Shown here: positions 12,550 through 27,500 of the stretch, piece by piece
Position numbering within the stretch: position 1 is the stretch's first letter
How the letters are laid out: each line of letters starts with the position of its first letter
Source of the DNA: Terebella lapidaria
Taxonomy: Eukaryota > Annelida > Polychaeta > Terebellida > Terebellidae
Direction of reading: 5' to 3'
Assembly (NCBI GenBank): GCA_949152475.1
Contig: OX424563.1
Location: 9,521,001 to 9,585,000 of the forward strand
Length of the DNA stretch: 64,000 nucleotides
Translations under genes and position numbers: made by a program
The notes under the pieces: model-generated
Told to the model about the DNA's origin: nothing
Seen by the model: the letters and a program-made list of their open reading frames with translations, nothing else
Databases searched by the model: none

Positions 12550-15500
12550 TTGTGTGTCTGTCTGTCTGTCTGTTAGCACGATACAGGCCACAGTTTTAGT
12601 GCGAGCATCACGAAATTTTTCTGATAGGTAGGTATTCACCCAGGAAGGACACCGAAAGTTTTTGAAGAAAATCGGTTTATTGATGACGTCATCAAAAATT
12701 CTTGAAAACTCGAAAAATCCCTATCTTTAACATGGGGCGATTTTTCAAAAATTCATAACTCGTTTAATTTTTATTGAATTCTCTTGAAATTTTAGTCACA
12801 TGTGTAGAATGACAACCTCTACAGACATTGCAAGTTTGATCCGGATCGGATCCGGATTCCGGATTCTACGGATACATTTCATTTTCTTCTGGATCCAATT
12901 TTAAAAAAATCATTGGATATTGAATTTTGAAGCTGTTTATGTAGAAAAATGCAGTGTTATTTCTAGTTTAAGGTGCACTTTTTATGTTCAAAATAACTTG
13001 AAAACTCGCTGAGATATTAAGACTTAAAGAGACCTGGGGTAAATCTGTTGGTCAGCCCGTTCACAATTCAATAAGATGTGGAAACGATTACCCCCTGTGC
13101 ACACGTACCGTCTCTAATATCAACACTCGGTAGCGTAGTAATACAATATACCTTGTATGCATCTGAATACTGGTCTAAAGCAACATTTCTGTGGTTTTCC
13201 AACTCAGTGATGCACAAGTGATGTAACAAAGCCTAAAACCCTTGTCTAAATACAATCTGTGGCAAGCGAGGGGATCTTTTATATCAGCACTATCGGTATT
13301 GACGAAAACGCGTAGGGAGCACCGTTAGTAATAATTCATCTAAAAACCAAAGATTCTGTACATGCAACGGATATAAGCAGAGTTTCTTCTACTTGCGGAT
13401 CTTTATTAGTTGACGAATTGAAAATTCGACAACTATGTTGGTCAGTTCGGTTTGTTTGTGTGTCTGTCTGTCTGTCTGTTAGCACGATACAGGCCACAGT
13501 TTTAGTGCGAGCATCACGAAATTTTTCTGATAGGTAGGTATTCACCCAGGAAGGACACCGAAAGTTTTTGAAGAAAATCGGTTTATTGATGACGTCATCA
13601 AAAATTCTTGAAAACTCGAAAAATCCCTATCTTTAACATGGGGCGATTTTTCAAAAATTCATAACTCGTTTAATTTTTATTGAATTCTCTTGAAATTTTA
13701 GTCACATGTGTAGAATGACAACCTCTACAGACATTGCAAGTTTGATCCGGATCGGATCCGGATTCCGGATTCTACGGATACATTTCATTTTCTTCTGGAT
13801 CCAATTTTAAAAAAATCATTGGATATTGAATTTTGAAGCTGTTTATGTAGAAAAATGCAGTGTTATTTCTAGTTTAAGGTGCACTTTTTATGTTCAAAAT
13901 AACTTGAAAACTCGCTGAGATATTAAGACTTAAAGAGACCTGGGGTAAATCTGTTGGTCAGCCCGTTCACAATTCAATAAGATGTGGAAACGATTACCCC
14001 CTGTGCACACGTACCGTCTCTAATATCAACACTCGGTAGCGTAGTAATACAATATACCTTGTATGCATCTGAATACTGGTCTAAAGCAACATTTCTGTGG
14101 TTTTCCAACTCAGTGATGCACAAGTGATGTAACAAAGCCTAAAACCCTTGTCTAAATACAATCTGTGGCAAGCGAGGGGATCTTTTATATCAGCACTATC
14201 GGTATTGACGAAAACGCGTAGGGAGCACCGTTAGTAATAATTCATCTAAAAACCAAAGATTCTGTACATGCAACGGATATAAGCAGAGTTTCTTCTACTT
14301 GCGGATCTTTATTAGTTGACGAATTGAAAATTCGACAACTATGTTGGTCAGTTCGGTTTGTTTGTGTGTCTGTCTGTCTGTCTGTTAGCACGATACAGGC
14401 CACAGTTTTAGTGCGAGCATCACGAAATTTTTCTGATAGGTAGGTATTCACCCAGGAAGGACACCGAAAGTTTTTGAAGAAAATCGGTTTATTGATGACG
14501 TCATCAAAAATTCTTGAAAACTCGAAAAATCCCTATCTTTAACATGGGGCGATTTTTCAAAAATTCATAACTCGTTTAATTTTTATTGAATTCTCTTGAA
14601 ATTTTAGTCACATGTGTAGAATGACAACCTCTACAGACATTGCAAGTTTGATCCGGATCGGATCCGGATTCCGGATTCTACGGATACATTTCATTTTCTT
14701 CTGGATCCAATTTTAAAAAAATCATTGGATATTGAATTTTGAAGCTGTTTATGTAGAAAAATGCAGTGTTATTTCTAGTTTAAGGTGCACTTTTTATGTT
14801 CAAAATAACTTGAAAACTCGCTGAGATATTAAGACTTAAAGAGACCTGGGGTAAATCTGTTGGTCAGCCCGTTCACAATTCAATAAGATGTGGAAACGAT
14901 TACCCCCTGTGCACACGTACCGTCTCTAATATCAACACTCGGTAGCGTAGTAATACAATATACCTTGTATGCATCTGAATACTGGTCTAAAGCAACATTT
15001 CTGTGGTTTTCCAACTCAGTGATGCACAAGTGATGTAACAAAGCCTAAAACCCTTGTCTAAATACAATCTGTGGCAAGCGAGGGGATCTTTTATATCAGC
15101 ACTATCGGTATTGACGAAAACGCGTAGGGAGCACCGTTAGTAATAATTCATCTAAAAACCAAAGATTCTGTACATGCAACGGATATAAGCAGAGTTTCTT
15201 CTACTTGCGGATCTTTATTAGTTGACGAATTGAAAATTCGACAACTATGTTGGTCAGTTCGGTTTGTTTGTGTGTCTGTCTGTCTGTCTGTTAGCACGAT
15301 ACAGGCCACAGTTTTAGTGCGAGCATCACGAAATTTTTCTGATAGGTAGGTATTCACCCAGGAAGGACACCGAAAGTTTTTGAAGAAAATCGGTTTATTG
15401 ATGACGTCATCAAAAATTCTTGAAAACTCGAAAAATCCCTATCTTTAACATGGGGCGATTTTTCAAAAATTCATAACTCGTTTAATTTTTATTGAATTCT

Positions 15501-18500
15501 CTTGAAATTTTAGTCACATGTGTAGAATGACAACCTCTACAGACATTGCAAGTTTGATCCGGATCGGATCCGGATTCCGGATTCTACGGATACATTTCAT
15601 TTTCTTCTGGATCCAATTTTAAAAAAATCATTGGATATTGAATTTTGAAGCTGTTTATGTAGAAAAATGCAGTGTTATTTCTAGTTTAAGGTGCACTTTT
15701 TATGTTCAAAATAACTTGAAAACTCGCTGAGATATTAAGACTTAAAGAGACCTGGGGTAAATCTGTTGGTCAGCCCGTTCACAATTCAATAAGATGTGGA
15801 AACGATTACCCCCTGTGCACACGTACCGTCTCTAATATCAACACTCGGTAGCGTAGTAATACAATATACCTTGTATGCATCTGAATACTGGTCTAAAGCA
15901 ACATTTCTGTGGTTTTCCAACTCAGTGATGCACAAGTGATGTAACAAAGCCTAAAACCCTTGTCTAAATACAATCTGTGGCAAGCGAGGGGATCTTTTAT
16001 ATCAGCACTATCGGTATTGACGAAAACGCGTAGGGAGCACCGTTAGTAATAATTCATCTAAAAACCAAAGATTCTGTACATGCAACGGATATAAGCAGAG
16101 TTTCTTCTACTTGCGGATCTTTATTAGTTGACGAATTGAAAATTCGACAACTATGTTGGTCAGTTCGGTTTGTTTGTGTGTCTGTCTGTCTGTCTGTTAG
16201 CACGATACAGGCCACAGTTTTAGTGCGAGCATCACGAAATTTTTCTGATAGGTAGGTATTCACCCAGGAAGGACACCGAAAGTTTTTGAAGAAAATCGGT
16301 TTATTGATGACGTCATCAAAAATTCTTGAAAACTCGAAAAATCCCTATCTTTAACATGGGGCGATTTTTCAAAAATTCATAACTCGTTTAATTTTTATTG
16401 AATTCTCTTGAAATTTTAGTCACATGTGTAGAATGACAACCTCTACAGACATTGCAAGTTTGATCCGGATCGGATCCGGATTCCGGATTCTACGGATACA
16501 TTTCATTTTCTTCTGGATCCAATTTTAAAAAAATCATTGGATATTGAATTTTGAAGCTGTTTATGTAGAAAAATGCAGTGTTATTTCTAGTTTAAGGTGC
16601 ACTTTTTATGTTCAAAATAACTTGAAAACTCGCTGAGATATTAAGACTTAAAGAGACCTGGGGTAAATCTGTTGGTCAGCCCGTTCACAATTCAATAAGA
16701 TGTGGAAACGATTACCCCCTGTGCACACGTACCGTCTCTAATATCAACACTCGGTAGCGTAGTAATACAATATACCTTGTATGCATCTGAATACTGGTCT
16801 AAAGCAACATTTCTGTGGTTTTCCAACTCAGTGATGCACAAGTGATGTAACAAAGCCTAAAACCCTTGTCTAAATACAATCTGTGGCAAGCGAGGGGATC
16901 TTTTATATCAGCACTATCGGTATTGACGAAAACGCGTAGGGAGCACCGTTAGTAATAATTCATCTAAAAACCAAAGATTCTGTACATGCAACGGATATAA
17001 GCAGAGTTTCTTCTACTTGCGGATCTTTATTAGTTGACGAATTGAAAATTCGACAACTATGTTGGTCAGTTCGGTTTGTTTGTGTGTCTGTCTGTCTGTC
17101 TGTTAGCACGATACAGGCCACAGTTTTAGTGCGAGCATCACGAAATTTTTCTGATAGGTAGGTATTCACCCAGGAAGGACACCGAAAGTTTTTGAAGAAA
17201 ATCGGTTTATTGATGACGTCATCAAAAATTCTTGAAAACTCGAAAAATCCCTATCTTTAACATGGGGCGATTTTTCAAAAATTCATAACTCGTTTAATTT
17301 TTATTGAATTCTCTTGAAATTTTAGTCACATGTGTAGAATGACAACCTCTACAGACATTGCAAGTTTGATCCGGATCGGATCCGGATTCCGGATTCTACG
17401 GATACATTTCATTTTCTTCTGGATCCAATTTTAAAAAAATCATTGGATATTGAATTTTGAAGCTGTTTATGTAGAAAAATGCAGTGTTATTTCTAGTTTA
17501 AGGTGCACTTTTTATGTTCAAAATAACTTGAAAACTCGCTGAGATATTAAGACTTAAAGAGACCTGGGGTAAATCTGTTGGTCAGCCCGTTCACAATTCA
17601 ATAAGATGTGGAAACGATTACCCCCTGTGCACACGTACCGTCTCTAATATCAACACTCGGTAGCGTAGTAATACAATATACCTTGTATGCATCTGAATAC
17701 TGGTCTAAAGCAACATTTCTGTGGTTTTCCAACTCAGTGATGCACAAGTGATGTAACAAAGCCTAAAACCCTTGTCTAAATACAATCTGTGGCAAGCGAG
17801 GGGATCTTTTATATCAGCACTATCGGTATTGACGAAAACGCGTAGGGAGCACCGTTAGTAATAATTCATCTAAAAACCAAAGATTCTGTACATGCAACGG
17901 ATATAAGCAGAGTTTCTTCTACTTGCGGATCTTTATTAGTTGACGAATTGAAAATTCGACAACTATGTTGGTCAGTTCGGTTTGTTTGTGTGTCTGTCTG
18001 TCTGTCTGTTAGCACGATACAGGCCACAGTTTTAGTGCGAGCATCACGAAATTTTTCTGATAGGTAGGTATTCACCCAGGAAGGACACCGAAAGTTTTTG
18101 AAGAAAATCGGTTTATTGATGACGTCATCAAAAATTCTTGAAAACTCGAAAAATCCCTATCTTTAACATGGGGCGATTTTTCAAAAATTCATAACTCGTT
18201 TAATTTTTATTGAATTCTCTTGAAATTTTAGTCACATGTGTAGAATGACAACCTCTACAGACATTGCAAGTTTGATCCGGATCGGATCCGGATTCCGGAT
18301 TCTACGGATACATTTCATTTTCTTCTGGATCCAATTTTAAAAAAATCATTGGATATTGAATTTTGAAGCTGTTTATGTAGAAAAATGCAGTGTTATTTCT
18401 AGTTTAAGGTGCACTTTTTATGTTCAAAATAACTTGAAAACTCGCTGAGATATTAAGACTTAAAGAGACCTGGGGTAAATCTGTTGGTCAGCCCGTTCAC

Positions 18501-21500
18501 AATTCAATAAGATGTGGAAACGATTACCCCCTGTGCACACGTACCGTCTCTAATATCAACACTCGGTAGCGTAGTAATACAATATACCTTGTATGCATCT
18601 GAATACTGGTCTAAAGCAACATTTCTGTGGTTTTCCAACTCAGTGATGCACAAGTGATGTAACAAAGCCTAAAACCCTTGTCTAAATACAATCTGTGGCA
18701 AGCGAGGGGATCTTTTATATCAGCACTATCGGTATTGACGAAAACGCGTAGGGAGCACCGTTAGTAATAATTCATCTAAAAACCAAAGATTCTGTACATG
18801 CAACGGATATAAGCAGAGTTTCTTCTACTTGCGGATCTTTATTAGTTGACGAATTGAAAATTCGACAACTATGTTGGTCAGTTCGGTTTGTTTGTGTGTC
18901 TGTCTGTCTGTCTGTTAGCACGATACAGGCCACAGTTTTAGTGCGAGCATCACGAAATTTTTCTGATAGGTAGGTATTCACCCAGGAAGGACACCGAAAG
19001 TTTTTGAAGAAAATCGGTTTATTGATGACGTCATCAAAAATTCTTGAAAACTCGAAAAATCCCTATCTTTAACATGGGGCGATTTTTCAAAAATTCATAA
19101 CTCGTTTAATTTTTATTGAATTCTCTTGAAATTTTAGTCACATGTGTAGAATGACAACCTCTACAGACATTGCAAGTTTGATCCGGATCGGATCCGGATT
19201 CCGGATTCTACGGATACATTTCATTTTCTTCTGGATCCAATTTTAAAAAAATCATTGGATATTGAATTTTGAAGCTGTTTATGTAGAAAAATGCAGTGTT
19301 ATTTCTAGTTTAAGGTGCACTTTTTATGTTCAAAATAACTTGAAAACTCGCTGAGATATTAAGACTTAAAGAGACCTGGGGTAAATCTGTTGGTCAGCCC
19401 GTTCACAATTCAATAAGATGTGGAAACGATTACCCCCTGTGCACACGTACCGTCTCTAATATCAACACTCGGTAGCGTAGTAATACAATATACCTTGTAT
19501 GCATCTGAATACTGGTCTAAAGCAACATTTCTGTGGTTTTCCAACTCAGTGATGCACAAGTGATGTAACAAAGCCTAAAACCCTTGTCTAAATACAATCT
19601 GTGGCAAGCGAGGGGATCTTTTATATCAGCACTATCGGTATTGACGAAAACGCGTAGGGAGCACCGTTAGTAATAATTCATCTAAAAACCAAAGATTCTG
19701 TACATGCAACGGATATAAGCAGAGTTTCTTCTACTTGCGGATCTTTATTAGTTGACGAATTGAAAATTCGACAACTATGTTGGTCAGTTCGGTTTGTTTG
19801 TGTGTCTGTCTGTCTGTCTGTTAGCACGATACAGGCCACAGTTTTAGTGCGAGCATCACGAAATTTTTCTGATAGGTAGGTATTCACCCAGGAAGGACAC
19901 CGAAAGTTTTTGAAGAAAATCGGTTTATTGATGACGTCATCAAAAATTCTTGAAAACTCGAAAAATCCCTATCTTTAACATGGGGCGATTTTTCAAAAAT
20001 TCATAACTCGTTTAATTTTTATTGAATTCTCTTGAAATTTTAGTCACATGTGTAGAATGACAACCTCTACAGACATTGCAAGTTTGATCCGGATCGGATC
20101 CGGATTCCGGATTCTACGGATACATTTCATTTTCTTCTGGATCCAATTTTAAAAAAATCATTGGATATTGAATTTTGAAGCTGTTTATGTAGAAAAATGC
20201 AGTGTTATTTCTAGTTTAAGGTGCACTTTTTATGTTCAAAATAACTTGAAAACTCGCTGAGATATTAAGACTTAAAGAGACCTGGGGTAAATCTGTTGGT
20301 CAGCCCGTTCACAATTCAATAAGATGTGGAAACGATTACCCCCTGTGCACACGTACCGTCTCTAATATCAACACTCGGTAGCGTAGTAATACAATATACC
20401 TTGTATGCATCTGAATACTGGTCTAAAGCAACATTTCTGTGGTTTTCCAACTCAGTGATGCACAAGTGATGTAACAAAGCCTAAAACCCTTGTCTAAATA
20501 CAATCTGTGGCAAGCGAGGGGATCTTTTATATCAGCACTATCGGTATTGACGAAAACGCGTAGGGAGCACCGTTAGTAATAATTCATCTAAAAACCAAAG
20601 ATTCTGTACATGCAACGGATATAAGCAGAGTTTCTTCTACTTGCGGATCTTTATTAGTTGACGAATTGAAAATTCGACAACTATGTTGGTCAGTTCGGTT
20701 TGTTTGTGTGTCTGTCTGTCTGTCTGTTAGCACGATACAGGCCACAGTTTTAGTGCGAGCATCACGAAATTTTTCTGATAGGTAGGTATTCACCCAGGAA
20801 GGACACCGAAAGTTTTTGAAGAAAATCGGTTTATTGATGACGTCATCAAAAATTCTTGAAAACTCGAAAAATCCCTATCTTTAACATGGGGCGATTTTTC
20901 AAAAATTCATAACTCGTTTAATTTTTATTGAATTCTCTTGAAATTTTAGTCACATGTGTAGAATGACAACCTCTACAGACATTGCAAGTTTGATCCGGAT
21001 CGGATCCGGATTCCGGATTCTACGGATACATTTCATTTTCTTCTGGATCCAATTTTAAAAAAATCATTGGATATTGAATTTTGAAGCTGTTTATGTAGAA
21101 AAATGCAGTGTTATTTCTAGTTTAAGGTGCACTTTTTATGTTCAAAATAACTTGAAAACTCGCTGAGATATTAAGACTTAAAGAGACCTGGGGTAAATCT
21201 GTTGGTCAGCCCGTTCACAATTCAATAAGATGTGGAAACGATTACCCCCTGTGCACACGTACCGTCTCTAATATCAACACTCGGTAGCGTAGTAATACAA
21301 TATACCTTGTATGCATCTGAATACTGGTCTAAAGCAACATTTCTGTGGTTTTCCAACTCAGTGATGCACAAGTGATGTAACAAAGCCTAAAACCCTTGTC
21401 TAAATACAATCTGTGGCAAGCGAGGGGATCTTTTATATCAGCACTATCGGTATTGACGAAAACGCGTAGGGAGCACCGTTAGTAATAATTCATCTAAAAA

Positions 21501-24500
21501 CCAAAGATTCTGTACATGCAACGGATATAAGCAGAGTTTCTTCTACTTGCGGATCTTTATTAGTTGACGAATTGAAAATTCGACAACTATGTTGGTCAGT
21601 TCGGTTTGTTTGTGTGTCTGTCTGTCTGTCTGTTAGCACGATACAGGCCACAGTTTTAGTGCGAGCATCACGAAATTTTTCTGATAGGTAGGTATTCACC
21701 CAGGAAGGACACCGAAAGTTTTTGAAGAAAATCGGTTTATTGATGACGTCATCAAAAATTCTTGAAAACTCGAAAAATCCCTATCTTTAACATGGGGCGA
21801 TTTTTCAAAAATTCATAACTCGTTTAATTTTTATTGAATTCTCTTGAAATTTTAGTCACATGTGTAGAATGACAACCTCTACAGACATTGCAAGTTTGAT
21901 CCGGATCGGATCCGGATTCCGGATTCTACGGATACATTTCATTTTCTTCTGGATCCAATTTTAAAAAAATCATTGGATATTGAATTTTGAAGCTGTTTAT
22001 GTAGAAAAATGCAGTGTTATTTCTAGTTTAAGGTGCACTTTTTATGTTCAAAATAACTTGAAAACTCGCTGAGATATTAAGACTTAAAGAGACCTGGGGT
22101 AAATCTGTTGGTCAGCCCGTTCACAATTCAATAAGATGTGGAAACGATTACCCCCTGTGCACACGTACCGTCTCTAATATCAACACTCGGTAGCGTAGTA
22201 ATACAATATACCTTGTATGCATCTGAATACTGGTCTAAAGCAACATTTCTGTGGTTTTCCAACTCAGTGATGCACAAGTGATGTAACAAAGCCTAAAACC
22301 CTTGTCTAAATACAATCTGTGGCAAGCGAGGGGATCTTTTATATCAGCACTATCGGTATTGACGAAAACGCGTAGGGAGCACCGTTAGTAATAATTCATC
22401 TAAAAACCAAAGATTCTGTACATGCAACGGATATAAGCAGAGTTTCTTCTACTTGCGGATCTTTATTAGTTGACGAATTGAAAATTCGACAACTATGTTG
22501 GTCAGTTCGGTTTGTTTGTGTGTCTGTCTGTCTGTCTGTTAGCACGATACAGGCCACAGTTTTAGTGCGAGCATCACGAAATTTTTCTGATAGGTAGGTA
22601 TTCACCCAGGAAGGACACCGAAAGTTTTTGAAGAAAATCGGTTTATTGATGACGTCATCAAAAATTCTTGAAAACTCGAAAAATCCCTATCTTTAACATG
22701 GGGCGATTTTTCAAAAATTCATAACTCGTTTAATTTTTATTGAATTCTCTTGAAATTTTAGTCACATGTGTAGAATGACAACCTCTACAGACATTGCAAG
22801 TTTGATCCGGATCGGATCCGGATTCCGGATTCTACGGATACATTTCATTTTCTTCTGGATCCAATTTTAAAAAAATCATTGGATATTGAATTTTGAAGCT
22901 GTTTATGTAGAAAAATGCAGTGTTATTTCTAGTTTAAGGTGCACTTTTTATGTTCAAAATAACTTGAAAACTCGCTGAGATATTAAGACTTAAAGAGACC
23001 TGGGGTAAATCTGTTGGTCAGCCCGTTCACAATTCAATAAGATGTGGAAACGATTACCCCCTGTGCACACGTACCGTCTCTAATATCAACACTCGGTAGC
23101 GTAGTAATACAATATACCTTGTATGCATCTGAATACTGGTCTAAAGCAACATTTCTGTGGTTTTCCAACTCAGTGATGCACAAGTGATGTAACAAAGCCT
23201 AAAACCCTTGTCTAAATACAATCTGTGGCAAGCGAGGGGATCTTTTATATCAGCACTATCGGTATTGACGAAAACGCGTAGGGAGCACCGTTAGTAATAA
23301 TTCATCTAAAAACCAAAGATTCTGTACATGCAACGGATATAAGCAGAGTTTCTTCTACTTGCGGATCTTTATTAGTTGACGAATTGAAAATTCGACAACT
23401 ATGTTGGTCAGTTCGGTTTGTTTGTGTGTCTGTCTGTCTGTCTGTTAGCACGATACAGGCCACAGTTTTAGTGCGAGCATCACGAAATTTTTCTGATAGG
23501 TAGGTATTCACCCAGGAAGGACACCGAAAGTTTTTGAAGAAAATCGGTTTATTGATGACGTCATCAAAAATTCTTGAAAACTCGAAAAATCCCTATCTTT
23601 AACATGGGGCGATTTTTCAAAAATTCATAACTCGTTTAATTTTTATTGAATTCTCTTGAAATTTTAGTCACATGTGTAGAATGACAACCTCTACAGACAT
23701 TGCAAGTTTGATCCGGATCGGATCCGGATTCCGGATTCTACGGATACATTTCATTTTCTTCTGGATCCAATTTTAAAAAAATCATTGGATATTGAATTTT
23801 GAAGCTGTTTATGTAGAAAAATGCAGTGTTATTTCTAGTTTAAGGTGCACTTTTTATGTTCAAAATAACTTGAAAACTCGCTGAGATATTAAGACTTAAA
23901 GAGACCTGGGGTAAATCTGTTGGTCAGCCCGTTCACAATTCAATAAGATGTGGAAACGATTACCCCCTGTGCACACGTACCGTCTCTAATATCAACACTC
24001 GGTAGCGTAGTAATACAATATACCTTGTATGCATCTGAATACTGGTCTAAAGCAACATTTCTGTGGTTTTCCAACTCAGTGATGCACAAGTGATGTAACA
24101 AAGCCTAAAACCCTTGTCTAAATACAATCTGTGGCAAGCGAGGGGATCTTTTATATCAGCACTATCGGTATTGACGAAAACGCGTAGGGAGCACCGTTAG
24201 TAATAATTCATCTAAAAACCAAAGATTCTGTACATGCAACGGATATAAGCAGAGTTTCTTCTACTTGCGGATCTTTATTAGTTGACGAATTGAAAATTCG
24301 ACAACTATGTTGGTCAGTTCGGTTTGTTTGTGTGTCTGTCTGTCTGTCTGTTAGCACGATACAGGCCACAGTTTTAGTGCGAGCATCACGAAATTTTTCT
24401 GATAGGTAGGTATTCACCCAGGAAGGACACCGAAAGTTTTTGAAGAAAATCGGTTTATTGATGACGTCATCAAAAATTCTTGAAAACTCGAAAAATCCCT

Positions 24501-27500
24501 ATCTTTAACATGGGGCGATTTTTCAAAAATTCATAACTCGTTTAATTTTTATTGAATTCTCTTGAAATTTTAGTCACATGTGTAGAATGACAACCTCTAC
24601 AGACATTGCAAGTTTGATCCGGATCGGATCCGGATTCCGGATTCTACGGATACATTTCATTTTCTTCTGGATCCAATTTTAAAAAAATCATTGGATATTG
24701 AATTTTGAAGCTGTTTATGTAGAAAAATGCAGTGTTATTTCTAGTTTAAGGTGCACTTTTTATGTTCAAAATAACTTGAAAACTCGCTGAGATATTAAGA
24801 CTTAAAGAGACCTGGGGTAAATCTGTTGGTCAGCCCGTTCACAATTCAATAAGATGTGGAAACGATTACCCCCTGTGCACACGTACCGTCTCTAATATCA
24901 ACACTCGGTAGCGTAGTAATACAATATACCTTGTATGCATCTGAATACTGGTCTAAAGCAACATTTCTGTGGTTTTCCAACTCAGTGATGCACAAGTGAT
25001 GTAACAAAGCCTAAAACCCTTGTCTAAATACAATCTGTGGCAAGCGAGGGGATCTTTTATATCAGCACTATCGGTATTGACGAAAACGCGTAGGGAGCAC
25101 CGTTAGTAATAATTCATCTAAAAACCAAAGATTCTGTACATGCAACGGATATAAGCAGAGTTTCTTCTACTTGCGGATCTTTATTAGTTGACGAATTGAA
25201 AATTCGACAACTATGTTGGTCAGTTCGGTTTGTTTGTGTGTCTGTCTGTCTGTCTGTTAGCACGATACAGGCCACAGTTTTAGTGCGAGCATCACGAAAT
25301 TTTTCTGATAGGTAGGTATTCACCCAGGAAGGACACCGAAAGTTTTTGAAGAAAATCGGTTTATTGATGACGTCATCAAAAATTCTTGAAAACTCGAAAA
25401 ATCCCTATCTTTAACATGGGGCGATTTTTCAAAAATTCATAACTCGTTTAATTTTTATTGAATTCTCTTGAAATTTTAGTCACATGTGTAGAATGACAAC
25501 CTCTACAGACATTGCAAGTTTGATCCGGATCGGATCCGGATTCCGGATTCTACGGATACATTTCATTTTCTTCTGGATCCAATTTTAAAAAAATCATTGG
25601 ATATTGAATTTTGAAGCTGTTTATGTAGAAAAATGCAGTGTTATTTCTAGTTTAAGGTGCACTTTTTATGTTCAAAATAACTTGAAAACTCGCTGAGATA
25701 TTAAGACTTAAAGAGACCTGGGGTAAATCTGTTGGTCAGCCCGTTCACAATTCAATAAGATGTGGAAACGATTACCCCCTGTGCACACGTACCGTCTCTA
25801 ATATCAACACTCGGTAGCGTAGTAATACAATATACCTTGTATGCATCTGAATACTGGTCTAAAGCAACATTTCTGTGGTTTTCCAACTCAGTGATGCACA
25901 AGTGATGTAACAAAGCCTAAAACCCTTGTCTAAATACAATCTGTGGCAAGCGAGGGGATCTTTTATATCAGCACTATCGGTATTGACGAAAACGCGTAGG
26001 GAGCACCGTTAGTAATAATTCATCTAAAAACCAAAGATTCTGTACATGCAACGGATATAAGCAGAGTTTCTTCTACTTGCGGATCTTTATTAGTTGACGA
26101 ATTGAAAATTCGACAACTATGTTGGTCAGTTCGGTTTGTTTGTGTGTCTGTCTGTCTGTCTGTTAGCACGATACAGGCCACAGTTTTAGTGCGAGCATCA
26201 CGAAATTTTTCTGATAGGTAGGTATTCACCCAGGAAGGACACCGAAAGTTTTTGAAGAAAATCGGTTTATTGATGACGTCATCAAAAATTCTTGAAAACT
26301 CGAAAAATCCCTATCTTTAACATGGGGCGATTTTTCAAAAATTCATAACTCGTTTAATTTTTATTGAATTCTCTTGAAATTTTAGTCACATGTGTAGAAT
26401 GACAACCTCTACAGACATTGCAAGTTTGATCCGGATCGGATCCGGATTCCGGATTCTACGGATACATTTCATTTTCTTCTGGATCCAATTTTAAAAAAAT
26501 CATTGGATATTGAATTTTGAAGCTGTTTATGTAGAAAAATGCAGTGTTATTTCTAGTTTAAGGTGCACTTTTTATGTTCAAAATAACTTGAAAACTCGCT
26601 GAGATATTAAGACTTAAAGAGACCTGGGGTAAATCTGTTGGTCAGCCCGTTCACAATTCAATAAGATGTGGAAACGATTACCCCCTGTGCACACGTACCG
26701 TCTCTAATATCAACACTCGGTAGCGTAGTAATACAATATACCTTGTATGCATCTGAATACTGGTCTAAAGCAACATTTCTGTGGTTTTCCAACTCAGTGA
26801 TGCACAAGTGATGTAACAAAGCCTAAAACCCTTGTCTAAATACAATCTGTGGCAAGCGAGGGGATCTTTTATATCAGCACTATCGGTATTGACGAAAACG
26901 CGTAGGGAGCACCGTTAGTAATAATTCATCTAAAAACCAAAGATTCTGTACATGCAACGGATATAAGCAGAGTTTCTTCTACTTGCGGATCTTTATTAGT
27001 TGACGAATTGAAAATTCGACAACTATGTTGGTCAGTTCGGTTTGTTTGTGTGTCTGTCTGTCTGTCTGTTAGCACGATACAGGCCACAGTTTTAGTGCGA
27101 GCATCACGAAATTTTTCTGATAGGTAGGTATTCACCCAGGAAGGACACCGAAAGTTTTTGAAGAAAATCGGTTTATTGATGACGTCATCAAAAATTCTTG
27201 AAAACTCGAAAAATCCCTATCTTTAACATGGGGCGATTTTTCAAAAATTCATAACTCGTTTAATTTTTATTGAATTCTCTTGAAATTTTAGTCACATGTG
27301 TAGAATGACAACCTCTACAGACATTGCAAGTTTGATCCGGATCGGATCCGGATTCCGGATTCTACGGATACATTTCATTTTCTTCTGGATCCAATTTTAA
27401 AAAAATCATTGGATATTGAATTTTGAAGCTGTTTATGTAGAAAAATGCAGTGTTATTTCTAGTTTAAGGTGCACTTTTTATGTTCAAAATAACTTGAAAA

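Noticed and set aside
12230..12639. Frames rich in V, C, L and F spanning the N gap
   Set aside because: They come from TTTG/TCTG repeats and undetermined bases.
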